From positions 1-6,665 of the forward strand of contig CALCXL010000825.1 in the NCBI GenBank assembly GCA_937907595.1: a DNA stretch of 6,665 nucleotides. The letters are read 5' to 3'. A program made the translations under genes and the position numbers. The notes beneath the pieces are model-generated. The model ran no database searches. It worked only from the letters and a program-made list of their open reading frames with translations, and was not told the DNA's origin. Source of the stretch: an uncultured Pseudomonadota bacterium (GTDB taxonomy: Bacteria; Myxococcota_A; UBA796; UBA9615). Below, piece by piece: positions 1 through 5,565 of the stretch. Every line of letters begins with the position of its first letter. Within the stretch, counting starts at the first letter, position 1.

Positions 1-1
1 C

Positions 2-130
2 GGCGACAACTACATGGTCAAGCCGGGCGCGCTGGGCAACGACGCGCAGGGCAGCCGCTGCTCCGGGCGCTTCGACCGGGCGGCCAACTTCGCTCAGATC
101 CACGTCGGCTACCGCTGCTGCGCAGACTGA
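2..130 (+). CDS. C-terminal end of a probable formylglycine-generating-enzyme (FGE/SUMF1) family protein, partial
   Basis: An open frame enters from the left edge and stops at TGA 128-130, giving the last 42 residues of a protein. The end contains a Gly-Ser-Arg-Cys segment (residues 17-20) and finishes with HVGYRCCAD. This resembles the end of FGE-sulfatase (SUMF1) domains, which typically close with an R-C/R stretch, about 15-20 variable residues, and then GFRC or GFRCC. In true FGE, the domain oxidises a sulfatase cysteine to formylglycine. Many family members in deltaproteobacterial genomes are instead surface or kinase-linked domains of unknown function. The active-site cysteines and any signal peptide lie outside the window, so catalytic competence cannot be judged. 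The gene converges on the hydrolase at 200-1018. The family call rests on a short tail and is moderate. Confidence 0.6.
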   Translation, partial: GDNYMVKPGALGNDAQGSRCSGRFDRAANFAQIHVGYRCCAD

Positions 131-149
131 GTTCCGCCGATCGCCGGGC

Positions 150-178
150 CCCATCGGGGTGCTCGGCGCCCCGGTGGG
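150..178 (+). terminator. Strong GC hairpin in the convergent gap, probable terminator of the FGE-like gene
   Basis: Arms 150-162 and 166-178 pair over 13 positions around a 3-nt loop (TCG, 163-165). Eleven pairs are Watson-Crick and two are G-U wobbles (154/174 and 160/168). The hairpin lies 20 nt after the stop at 130 and 22 nt beyond the stop of the opposing hydrolase. In the minus-strand transcript the two wobbles become A-C mismatches, so it should fold better in the plus-strand RNA. No T tract follows, so it does not match the classic intrinsic terminator. It could act as a pausing or 3'-end-stabilising stem, or work with Rho. Confidence 0.55.
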
Positions 179-199
179 ATCGAGGCGGGCGGTCCGGGC

Positions 200-1018
200 T
201 CAGCCCCGCCGCGTGACCTCTTCGTCGACGTCGGCCACCGGACCGCCCGCGGTCTCCTGGGGGCGCCCCGTCAGCTCCCGCAGGATGAGGCCGTAGACCC
301 AGGGGTCTTCGACCAGGCCCATGTGGCCCATTCCCTTGACCAGGATGTTCCGGACGTCGTCGCCGTCCCGCGGCGTCAGCACGGCGTACTGCCAGGGGCA
401 GATCAGGTCGTGGTGGCTGTACACGGAGACCAGGCGCACGCCGTCGGGCACACCGCCGCCGCGCAGGTCCTTGATCAGCGGCGAGCGCGGGAACATCTGC
501 CAGAGGGCCCGGGACACGAAGAGGAGGCCCAGGCCCGCGCCCACGGCCGCGATGGGGGTCCCGTGGTGGGGGCTGCCCAGGGTGATCACCGTGCGCGTGT
601 AGTTGGAGCCGCCCTCCTGCTGGACCAGGTAGCGGGCGATGATGCCGCCCATGCTGTGGCCGATGATGTGGATGCGGTCGATGCCGTAGCGCTCGCGGAT
701 GCGCTTGATCTTCCCGTCGATCATCCGCGCGAGGGTGTGGATGCCGCGGGTGTTGAAGTTGCCGAAGAGCCCGCCCAGGTGGAAGGAGACCACGCGGTAG
801 CCGTCGGCTCGCAGGCGCTCTTCCAGGGTCTTCATGACGTTGCGGGTCTGGAAGAAGCCCTGGATGAGCAGGACGGTCTCCCCGCCCAGGCCCGCGTCGT
901 CCCGCCGGACGGTGGCGTCGCCGATGTAGTACCGCGGCTCCCCCAGGTTGCTGAGCAGGACGCGGCCGGCGCCGCGGACGTTCTGCAGGGGGTTGAGAGG
1001 CCGGAGAAGCGAAGGCAT
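200..1018 (-). CDS. Alpha/beta hydrolase, lipase/PGAP1-like esterase
   Basis: The 272-residue protein is a probable carboxylester hydrolase, with substrate unknown. The nucleophile elbow GHSMGG (residues 120-125) places Ser122 as nucleophile. It is followed by LGSPHHGTP (147-155), a signature shared by triacylglycerol lipases and PGAP1-like hydrolases. Candidates for the rest of the triad are Asp204 (in SHHDLICPW) and His232 (in GMGHMGL), with the spacing normal for the fold. The oxyanion strand reads LLIQGFF (50-56), with Gln where most lipases have His. There is no signal peptide or lipobox, so it is probably cytoplasmic or loosely membrane-bound. Residues 160-177 are hydrophobic and could be a lid helix. 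The ATG at 1018 was chosen because a -10-like box lies 9 nt upstream. An in-frame ATG at 1075 would add 19 residues with no family resemblance. The gene is divergent from purM and has no visible partner. Confidence 0.88.
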   Translation of the reverse strand: MPSLLRPLNPLQNVRGAGRVLLSNLGEPRYYIGDATVRRDDAGLGGETVLLIQGFFQTRNVMKTLEERLRADGYRVVSFHLGGLFGNFNTRGIHTLARMIDGKIKRIRERYGIDRIHIIGHSMGGIIARYLVQQEGGSNYTRTVITLGSPHHGTPIAAVGAGLGLLFVSRALWQMFPRSPLIKDLRGGGVPDGVRLVSVYSHHDLICPWQYAVLTPRDGDDVRNILVKGMGHMGLVEDPWVYGLILRELTGRPQETAGGPVADVDEEVTRRG

Positions 1019-1027
1019 GGCGCTCGG

Positions 1028-1055
1028 AGTGTAGGGACCTCCTGCGGCCTTGCAA
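1028..1055 (-). promoter_or_regulatory. Putative promoter of the alpha/beta hydrolase gene, near-leaderless
   Basis: Read on the minus strand, TTGCAA (1050-1055) serves as -35 box, followed by a 16-nt spacer and TACACT (1028-1033) as -10 box. Only 9 nt separate the -10 box from the ATG at 1018, so transcription would begin at or a few bases before the start codon. The only good Shine-Dalgarno-like string (AGGAGG, minus strand 1038-1043) is 19 nt from the ATG and lies inside the promoter spacer, so it is probably not used for this start. This is a match by eye only. Confidence 0.45.
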
Positions 1056-1078
1056 AGCGGGGGCCCCTGCGGCATGTT
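1050..1078 (+). promoter_or_regulatory. Possible promoter of the purM operon sharing the palindromic -35 box
   Basis: TTGCAA at 1050-1055 is its own reverse complement, so it can also act as a plus-strand -35 box. A 17-nt spacer later lies CATGTT (1073-1078), a weak -10 match that keeps the A at position 2 and T at position 6. Transcription would start near 1085 and leave a leader of about 35 nt before purM. No purine riboswitch, PurR-like operator or attenuator stem is evident in this short leader. The -10 match is poor. Confidence 0.25.
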
Positions 1079-1120
1079 GCCGCCGCCGCGGGCCTGCCGG
1101 CCCCAGCGGGAACCCAGCCC

Positions 1121-2158
1121 ATGCCCCAAGATCGCTACAAGGAAGCCGGCGTCGACATCGACGCTGGTGCGGCGTTGGTCGATCGGATCTCGCCCCACGC
1201 CCGGTCCACCCTTCGCCCGGAGGTCGTCGGCGGCCTGGGCCACTTCGGTGCGCTCTGGTCGGTGGGCAACCGGTACCGCAACCTCATGCTCGTCTCGTCG
1301 ACGGACGGCGTCGGCACCAAGCTCAAGGTGGCGCAGGCGGCGGACCGGCACGGCAGCATCGGCATCGACCTCGTCGCCATGTGCGTCAACGACGTGCTGT
1401 GTGCTGGGGCCGAGCCCTTCTTCTTCCTGGACTACTTCGCCTGCGGCGCCCTGGACGTTGGCGTGGCGGAGCAGGTGGTCGCCGGCGTCGCGGAGGGCTG
1501 CCGGCAGGCGGGCTGCGCGCTCGTGGGCGGGGAGACGGCGGAGATGCCGGGGGTCTACGCGCCGGGGGTCTACGACCTGGCCGGCTTCACGGTCGGCGGC
1601 GTGGAGCGCGACGACGTGCTCGACGGCAGCCGCGTGCGCAAGGGGATGCGGCTGATCGGCCTGCCGTCCTCGGGCGTGCACAGCAACGGCTACTCGCTGG
1701 TCCGCAAGGTCATCTTCGAGGAGCAGGGCCTGGCTCCCGGCGACCTGTTCCCCGGCAGCGACGCCACGGTCGCCGACGTGCTCCTGGAGCCCACGACCAT
1801 CTACGTGCAGCCGGTGCTGCACCTGCTCAAGCAGGGCGGCGTCGGCGCGGTGGCCCACATCACCGGCGGCGGCCTGCCGGAGAACCTGCCCCGCGTCCTC
1901 CCCGAAGGCGCCCAGGCGGTGGTGGACCGGGGTACCTGGGAGCTGCCCCACGTCTTCTCGACCCTGCGCGACCTGGGCGAGCTGAGCGACACGGACATGC
2001 TGCGCACGTTCAACTGCGGCGTGGGCATGGTCCTGGCGGTGGAGGCCGACCGCGCGGACGACTACTGCAGCCAGCTGTCCGGCATGGGCGTGCAGGCCTT
2101 TTCGATGGGTGAGATCGCCGAACGGGCCGCCGGTGCGCCGGCCCTGGAGTGGCGATGA
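1121..2158 (+). CDS. purM: Phosphoribosylformylglycinamidine cyclo-ligase (AIR synthetase, PurM)
   Basis: PurM converts formylglycinamidine ribonucleotide plus ATP into 5-aminoimidazole ribonucleotide, ADP and phosphate, the fifth step of cytosolic de novo purine synthesis. At 345 residues it matches the usual family length. It begins YKEAGVDIDAG (residues 6-16), as family members do, which fixes the start at this ATG. Family motifs in order are STDGVGTKL (60-68, ATP/metal-binding strand), GIDLVAMCVNDV (81-92), GGETAEMPG (136-144), SSGVHSNGYSL (183-193), HITGGGLPENLPR (246-258) and FNCGVGM (297-303). The upstream Shine-Dalgarno is weak (GCGGGA, 10 nt before the ATG). Its TGA overlaps the purN ATG as ATGA, so the two are translationally coupled. 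No key motif is missing. Confidence 0.97.
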   Translation: MPQDRYKEAGVDIDAGAALVDRISPHARSTLRPEVVGGLGHFGALWSVGNRYRNLMLVSSTDGVGTKLKVAQAADRHGSIGIDLVAMCVNDVLCAGAEPFFFLDYFACGALDVGVAEQVVAGVAEGCRQAGCALVGGETAEMPGVYAPGVYDLAGFTVGGVERDDVLDGSRVRKGMRLIGLPSSGVHSNGYSLVRKVIFEEQGLAPGDLFPGSDATVADVLLEPTTIYVQPVLHLLKQGGVGAVAHITGGGLPENLPRVLPEGAQAVVDRGTWELPHVFSTLRDLGELSDTDMLRTFNCGVGMVLAVEADRADDYCSQLSGMGVQAFSMGEIAERAAGAPALEWR

Positions 2159-2787
2159 CACCGGAGCGCGCGGCCATCCTGATCTCCGGCCGCGGCTCCA
2201 ACATGGTGGCCATCCTGGAGCGCGCGCGCGACGCCGGCTGGCTCGGCGCCATCGCCCTCGTCGCCTCCAACCGCCCAGAAGCCCCAGGCCTGGCCCGCGC
2301 GGCCGCCCTGGGCGTGCCCACCGACGTCCTGGACCATCGCCCCTTCGGGCGGGCCCGACGCGCTGAGTTCGACGCGGCCCTGGCCGATCGCCTGCAGCAG
2401 GCCGGAGCGCGCTGGGTCGTGCTCGCCGGCTTCATGCGGATCCTGGGGCCGGCCTTCCTGACGCCCTTCGAGGGCCGCGTCCTCAACATCCACCCAAGCC
2501 TCCTGCCCGCCTTCCCCGGCCTGCACACGCACGAGCGGGCGCTGGAGGCGGGCGCGGCGCGCCACGGCTGCACGGTGCATCTTGTGGACACCAGCCTGGA
2601 CGGCGGACCGGTCCTGGCCCAGGCCGATGTGCCCGTCCTGGGCGACGACGACGCAGACTCCCTGGCGGCTCGGGTGCTCGAACAGGAGCACCGGCTGTAC
2701 CCTGCGGTGGTGGAGTCGGCGGTCTTCGGCCGCCTCCACACCGAATTCCCGCCCCGTCCCCAAGCCGCCGCCCCCGAGCCAGCATGA
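2155..2787 (+). CDS. purN: Phosphoribosylglycinamide formyltransferase (GAR transformylase, PurN)
   Basis: PurN transfers the formyl group of 10-formyltetrahydrofolate to glycinamide ribonucleotide, giving formylglycinamide ribonucleotide in de novo purine synthesis. The 210-residue protein shows the phosphate-binding loop SGRGSN (11-16), the AGFMRIL strand (91-97) and the NIHPSLLPAFPG segment (111-122). The catalytic Asn111, His113 and Asp149 (in SLDGGPV) correspond to the known E. coli Asn106, His108 and Asp144 with a constant offset of five. The last 12 or so residues are a Pro/Ala-rich tail beyond the conserved domain. An in-frame GTG lies two codons upstream, but the ATG at 2155 is preferred. 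It forms an ATGA overlap with the purM stop and has GGAG (2146-2149) 5 nt upstream. A second ATGA overlap joins purN to the next gene. Confidence 0.97.
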   Translation: MTPERAAILISGRGSNMVAILERARDAGWLGAIALVASNRPEAPGLARAAALGVPTDVLDHRPFGRARRAEFDAALADRLQQAGARWVVLAGFMRILGPAFLTPFEGRVLNIHPSLLPAFPGLHTHERALEAGAARHGCTVHLVDTSLDGGPVLAQADVPVLGDDDADSLAARVLEQEHRLYPAVVESAVFGRLHTEFPPRPQAAAPEPA

Positions 2788-4265
2788 TCTCCCGCAACTA
2801 CGAAGTCCTCGTCGTCGACCCCTCCCCCGGCGCCCTCACGGCCGCGGCCCTGCTCGCCAAGGGCGGTTTGAACGTCCTGGTCCTGGACAACGAGGGCGCA
2901 CCGCCGTCGGCATCGGGTTTTCGCTTCGTGCGGCATCGGCCGCCCGTGGTGGGGTTCCAGCGCGGCCCCCTGCTGGCACGGGCGCTCAAGGCGCTGAAGT
3001 TCCATCCCCACGAGCTCCAGTCCCTGCGTCGCAGCGACCCCGGCCTCCAGGTCATCAGCGGCCGCCACCGGGTGGACCTGCACAGCGACGCGGACAAGCG
3101 CTACGCCGAGTTCCAGCGTGAGTTCCCGCGCGACGCCGACGCCATGCAGGGGCTGGTGGAGCGCTGCCTGGCCTCGGCCACCGACTTCGCCGACGCCCTG
3201 GAGCGCGCGGTCGACGAGGCCGGCCAGACCGGCTTCCTGCACAACCTGGGGCTGGCCCGCGCGGGCTGGAACCCGCCGCTGCCCCCCGACGACGTGCCCA
3301 CCTGGGGCGCGTACCTGGACTCGTCGGAGATCAGCGAGGGCGGCAAGCGCTTCCTGCGCGCCATCCTGCGCCCCTTCTGCTGGCTGGACGTGCCCGAGGA
3401 CCTGCCCCTGCCCGTGGCCGGCATCCACCTGGCGGCGGCCTTCGACGGAGGCTTCGCGGACCCGGGGGACGAGCACGCCATGCTGGCGCTGCTGCTCCGG
3501 CGCGTGAAGGCGATGCGCGTCGACGTGCTGCCCGAGCGGCTGGTGGAGCTCACCGGCAACCGCCGCAAGGTGGAGGCGGCGATCTTCGAGGGCAAGGACG
3601 AGGAGATGCCGGTCCAGTTCGTGATCACCGGCGGGGATCCCGAGCACCTCCTGGACCTGCTGCCCGGCAACCCGCGGCCCTACGAGCGGGTCCTGTCGCG
3701 CCTGGCGCCTTCTCACTTCCGTTACTCGATCTTCCTGGGGGTTCGGGCCGAGGTCGTCCCACCGGACCTGAGCGAACACGCGATCCTCTTGGACGACGAC
3801 TGCGGCATCGACGATCCCGGGGGCTGCTTGCTCCTGAGCGTCACGCCGGCCGGATCGCCCCTGGCGCCGGCGGGGCACCGCTCGCTGACCTTGTCGACCC
3901 TGCTCCCCTACACCGACGACGGGGGCCTGCCCGACGGCCTGGACGCCGTCGCCGGGCGCATGCTCGACCGGGTCAAGTGGCTGATGCCCTACCTGGAGCG
4001 CCACCTGGAGGTGTTGCAGGTCCCCACGTCCACGGAGGTGAGCGAAGACGAGCCGATCCCCCTGGATCCCCGGCCGGTCGCGTACACCCCCGCCATCCCC
4101 CCGGGCGACGACCCGGTGGCGGCGGGCCTGGGCGTGGACCTGCCCCACCGCAACGTGTTCTGCGCTGGACCGGCCGCCTTCCCCGCCCTGGGCCTGGGCG
4201 GGGAGATCCTGGCGGGCCGCCTGGTGGAGCGCCTGGCGGCGGCCTCCCTCAAGAAGGAGCGCTGA
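2784..4265 (+). CDS. Phytoene-desaturase/amine-oxidase-like flavoprotein homologue with degenerate FAD motifs
   Basis: The 493-residue protein has the length and plan of CrtI-type FAD oxidoreductases. An N-terminal Rossmann beta-alpha-beta unit (residues 6-35) runs YEVLVVD, then a helix ending AALLAKGG, then NVLVLD. A long alpha/beta middle follows. The C-terminal block (457-480, including FCAGPAAFPALGLGGEIL) lines up with the usual AGD-x-x-x-P-G-x-G-I-x-G-A segment. The three glycines of GxGxxG are Asp12, Ser14 and Ala17, and the GD aspartate is Pro463. FAD binding is therefore doubtful, although the frame is intact and the ends are well kept. There is no signal peptide or transmembrane helix. 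Its ATG overlaps the purN stop (ATGA) with no clear Shine-Dalgarno, so translation probably depends on purN. Substrate and reaction are unknown. It could be a non-catalytic relative or a divergent enzyme using another cofactor. Confidence 0.8.
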   Translation: MISRNYEVLVVDPSPGALTAAALLAKGGLNVLVLDNEGAPPSASGFRFVRHRPPVVGFQRGPLLARALKALKFHPHELQSLRRSDPGLQVISGRHRVDLHSDADKRYAEFQREFPRDADAMQGLVERCLASATDFADALERAVDEAGQTGFLHNLGLARAGWNPPLPPDDVPTWGAYLDSSEISEGGKRFLRAILRPFCWLDVPEDLPLPVAGIHLAAAFDGGFADPGDEHAMLALLLRRVKAMRVDVLPERLVELTGNRRKVEAAIFEGKDEEMPVQFVITGGDPEHLLDLLPGNPRPYERVLSRLAPSHFRYSIFLGVRAEVVPPDLSEHAILLDDDCGIDDPGGCLLLSVTPAGSPLAPAGHRSLTLSTLLPYTDDGGLPDGLDAVAGRMLDRVKWLMPYLERHLEVLQVPTSTEVSEDEPIPLDPRPVAYTPAIPPGDDPVAAGLGVDLPHRNVFCAGPAAFPALGLGGEILAGRLVERLAAASLKKER

Positions 4266-4271
4266 TAGGCT
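4263..4271 (+). promoter_or_regulatory. Extended -10 element placed for a leaderless start of the lipoprotein gene
   Basis: TGATAGGCT matches an extended -10 element (TG-N-TANNNT). Its hexamer TAGGCT (4266-4271) ends 6 nt before the ATG at 4278, the spacing expected if transcription begins at the start codon. No convincing -35 box is seen. A good Shine-Dalgarno string (AAGGAG, 4254-4259) is 18 nt from the ATG, too far to serve it, and encodes the end of the previous gene. The element would give the lipoprotein transcription independent of the purM operon. Confidence 0.4.
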
Positions 4272-4277
4272 GGCGGG

Positions 4278-5546
4278 ATGATGACCCGCCTGCTCTGCGC
4301 CTCCTTGTCGACCCTGCTGCTCGCCTGCAGCACCCCCGAGCCGCCGGCACCGCCCGCCGGCACGGCGCCCTCGACCGCCCCCGCCAGCGCGCCAGACCCC
4401 GGACCCGGCCCGGCCCCCCACCCGGGGGGCGAGGTGGAGGTCGAGGAGGTCGACGAGCCGCAGGCGCCCATTGCCGCCGCCACCACCCTGCCCTTCAAGC
4501 CCGCTGCGGCGGCCCCGACGCCCAGCGGCCAGGGCACCTGCCCCGACGGGCGCCTGGTGCGCCCCGGCTGGCAGGGCGAGTACCCCATGCCCATCCTGCA
4601 CGTCCAGACCGACGCCCCCCTGCCCGCCCGCAGCAGCGCCTGCGCGCCGCAGGCCGACCGAAGCTGCCGGCCCACCCCCGGCGTCTACCACCCCTGGTCC
4701 CGCTCCCTGCCCCCTGCCGGCGCCAAGGCCGACCGCTTCGTGACGGTGCGCGGCGTCGACCGCTGGCGGATGCTGCGTGAGCACCGCCCCGAGGGCTGGA
4801 GGGAGACGCTCCCGGCCGGCGCCGTGGTGGAGGTGCTCTTCTACGCGGGCGAGGGCTACTGCGAGGAGCGGGTCGAAGGAGGCGCCGTCGACGTGCAGCC
4901 CTGCCCCGACCTCTGGCCCGAGGGCACCGCGGAGCGCATCGCGCCCGCCGAGGAGCCGGCGGAGACCCAGCTGGTCCGCGTGCCCTGCGCCCAAGGGGGC
5001 GCGGCCTGGCTGGAGGGAAGCGCCGCGATCTTCGAGCAGGCCTCCGTGGCCGAAGGGGAGCTGATCGAGTACGGACAGGTCGGCCCCGCCGGCGGCGGCG
5101 CCTGCGACGAGCTGGTCGTGCAAGCCCGGTTCGGCGAGTTCACGCACGCCGGCCGGGCGGTGATGGCGCTGGTCCCCGGTCACCCCCAGTACACAACGTT
5201 GATCTCCAGCTCCCTGGGCGCGCCCGTCCAGTTGGAGGCGCTCTGGAAGGTGGACCTCGACGGCGACGGCACCGAGGAGGTGCTCTTCGAGGCCGAGGAC
5301 CCCAAGAGCGGTCGGCGCACCCTGGGCCTGCGCGCCCTGCGCGGCGACGCCGTACGCACCCTCAGCCTCTGGACGACCGAACGGGACGAGCCCCCCCTGC
5401 GGCTTCGCGGGCTCGCGGACGTGGACGGCGACGGCACGTTGGAGTTGGTGCGCAAGGAAGACGGGGCGCAGGCGCCAGGACTGACGGCCTGGAGCCTGTC
5501 CGGGGAGGTCCCCGCCCGGGCCGACGACGAGCGCTGCGGCTGGTAG
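4278..5546 (+). CDS. Outer-membrane-type lipoprotein of unknown function with two DxDGDG loops
   Basis: The 422-residue protein begins with a short type II signal peptide, and the lipobox LLAC makes Cys17 the lipidation site. Ser18 at the +2 position favours outer-membrane sorting. Residues 19-83 form a Pro/Ala-rich linker with an acidic patch (52-60). The globular part starts near Cys88 and contains eight cysteines (88, 122, 130, 195, 209, 237, 276, 420), compatible with disulfides. Residues 150-250 look beta-rich and could be SH3-like, a weak guess. Two acidic loops, DLDGDGTEE (326-334) and DVDGDGTLE (381-389), 55 residues apart, resemble calcium-binding FG-GAP/VCBS-type repeats. No catalytic motif is recognised. 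It follows the flavoprotein homologue by 12 nt and faces the RelA/SpoT gene. A tandem ATG at 4281 is an alternative start. The lipoprotein call is firm and the function is unknown. Confidence 0.85.
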   Translation: MMTRLLCASLSTLLLACSTPEPPAPPAGTAPSTAPASAPDPGPGPAPHPGGEVEVEEVDEPQAPIAAATTLPFKPAAAAPTPSGQGTCPDGRLVRPGWQGEYPMPILHVQTDAPLPARSSACAPQADRSCRPTPGVYHPWSRSLPPAGAKADRFVTVRGVDRWRMLREHRPEGWRETLPAGAVVEVLFYAGEGYCEERVEGGAVDVQPCPDLWPEGTAERIAPAEEPAETQLVRVPCAQGGAAWLEGSAAIFEQASVAEGELIEYGQVGPAGGGACDELVVQARFGEFTHAGRAVMALVPGHPQYTTLISSSLGAPVQLEALWKVDLDGDGTEEVLFEAEDPKSGRRTLGLRALRGDAVRTLSLWTTERDEPPLRLRGLADVDGDGTLELVRKEDGAQAPGLTAWSLSGEVPARADDERCGW

Positions 5547-5565
5547 GGGCCGTCAGGCGGAGCGC
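5531..5565. terminator. Possible weak bidirectional hairpin spanning two convergent stop codons
   Basis: GCGCT (5531-5535) pairs with AGCGC (5561-5565), and inside it CGGC (5537-5540) pairs with GCCG (5549-5552) around an 8-nt loop holding the TAG of the lipoprotein gene. The two stems are separated by unequal unpaired bases and there is no T tract. Only 6 nt lie between the two convergent genes, so any terminator must overlap coding sequence. In DNA this GC-rich such short stems often arise by chance. Confidence 0.2.

Noticed and set aside
1038..1043. AGGAGG on the minus strand as ribosome-binding site for the hydrolase.
   Set aside because: It is 19 nt from the ATG at 1018, with no alternative in-frame start at normal spacing, and it falls within the putative promoter spacer.
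323..1120. A possible upstream extension of purM (266 codons open in frame, opposite the hydrolase).
   Set aside because: PurM proteins begin at the YKEAGVDIDAG segment just after the ATG at 1121, and the upstream frame is antisense to a gene with a full catalytic triad.
1050..1655. A plus-strand open frame overlapping the start of purM in another frame.
   Set aside because: Its translation is Arg/Ser/Ala/Trp-rich with no motif, typical of a shadow frame in GC-rich DNA.
1019..2161. A possible N-terminal extension of the hydrolase by up to 381 codons, since its frame stays open upstream across purM.
   Set aside because: The extension lies entirely antisense to purM apart from the intergenic gap, shows no hydrolase homology, and the recognisable protein begins near the ATG at 1018.
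2010..5183. A very long open frame on the minus strand (about 1057 codons) opposite purM, purN, the flavoprotein homologue and the lipoprotein.
   Set aside because: The plus-strand genes have clear family motifs and coupled starts. The antisense frame is low-complexity Arg/Gly/Ala-rich with no domain, as expected when high third-position GC removes stop codons from the opposite strand.
5259..5440. A DNA direct repeat (two copies of GACGGCGACGGCAC).
   Set aside because: Both copies encode the DGDGT core of the acidic loops in the lipoprotein, so protein repetition explains them without a mobile or regulatory repeat.
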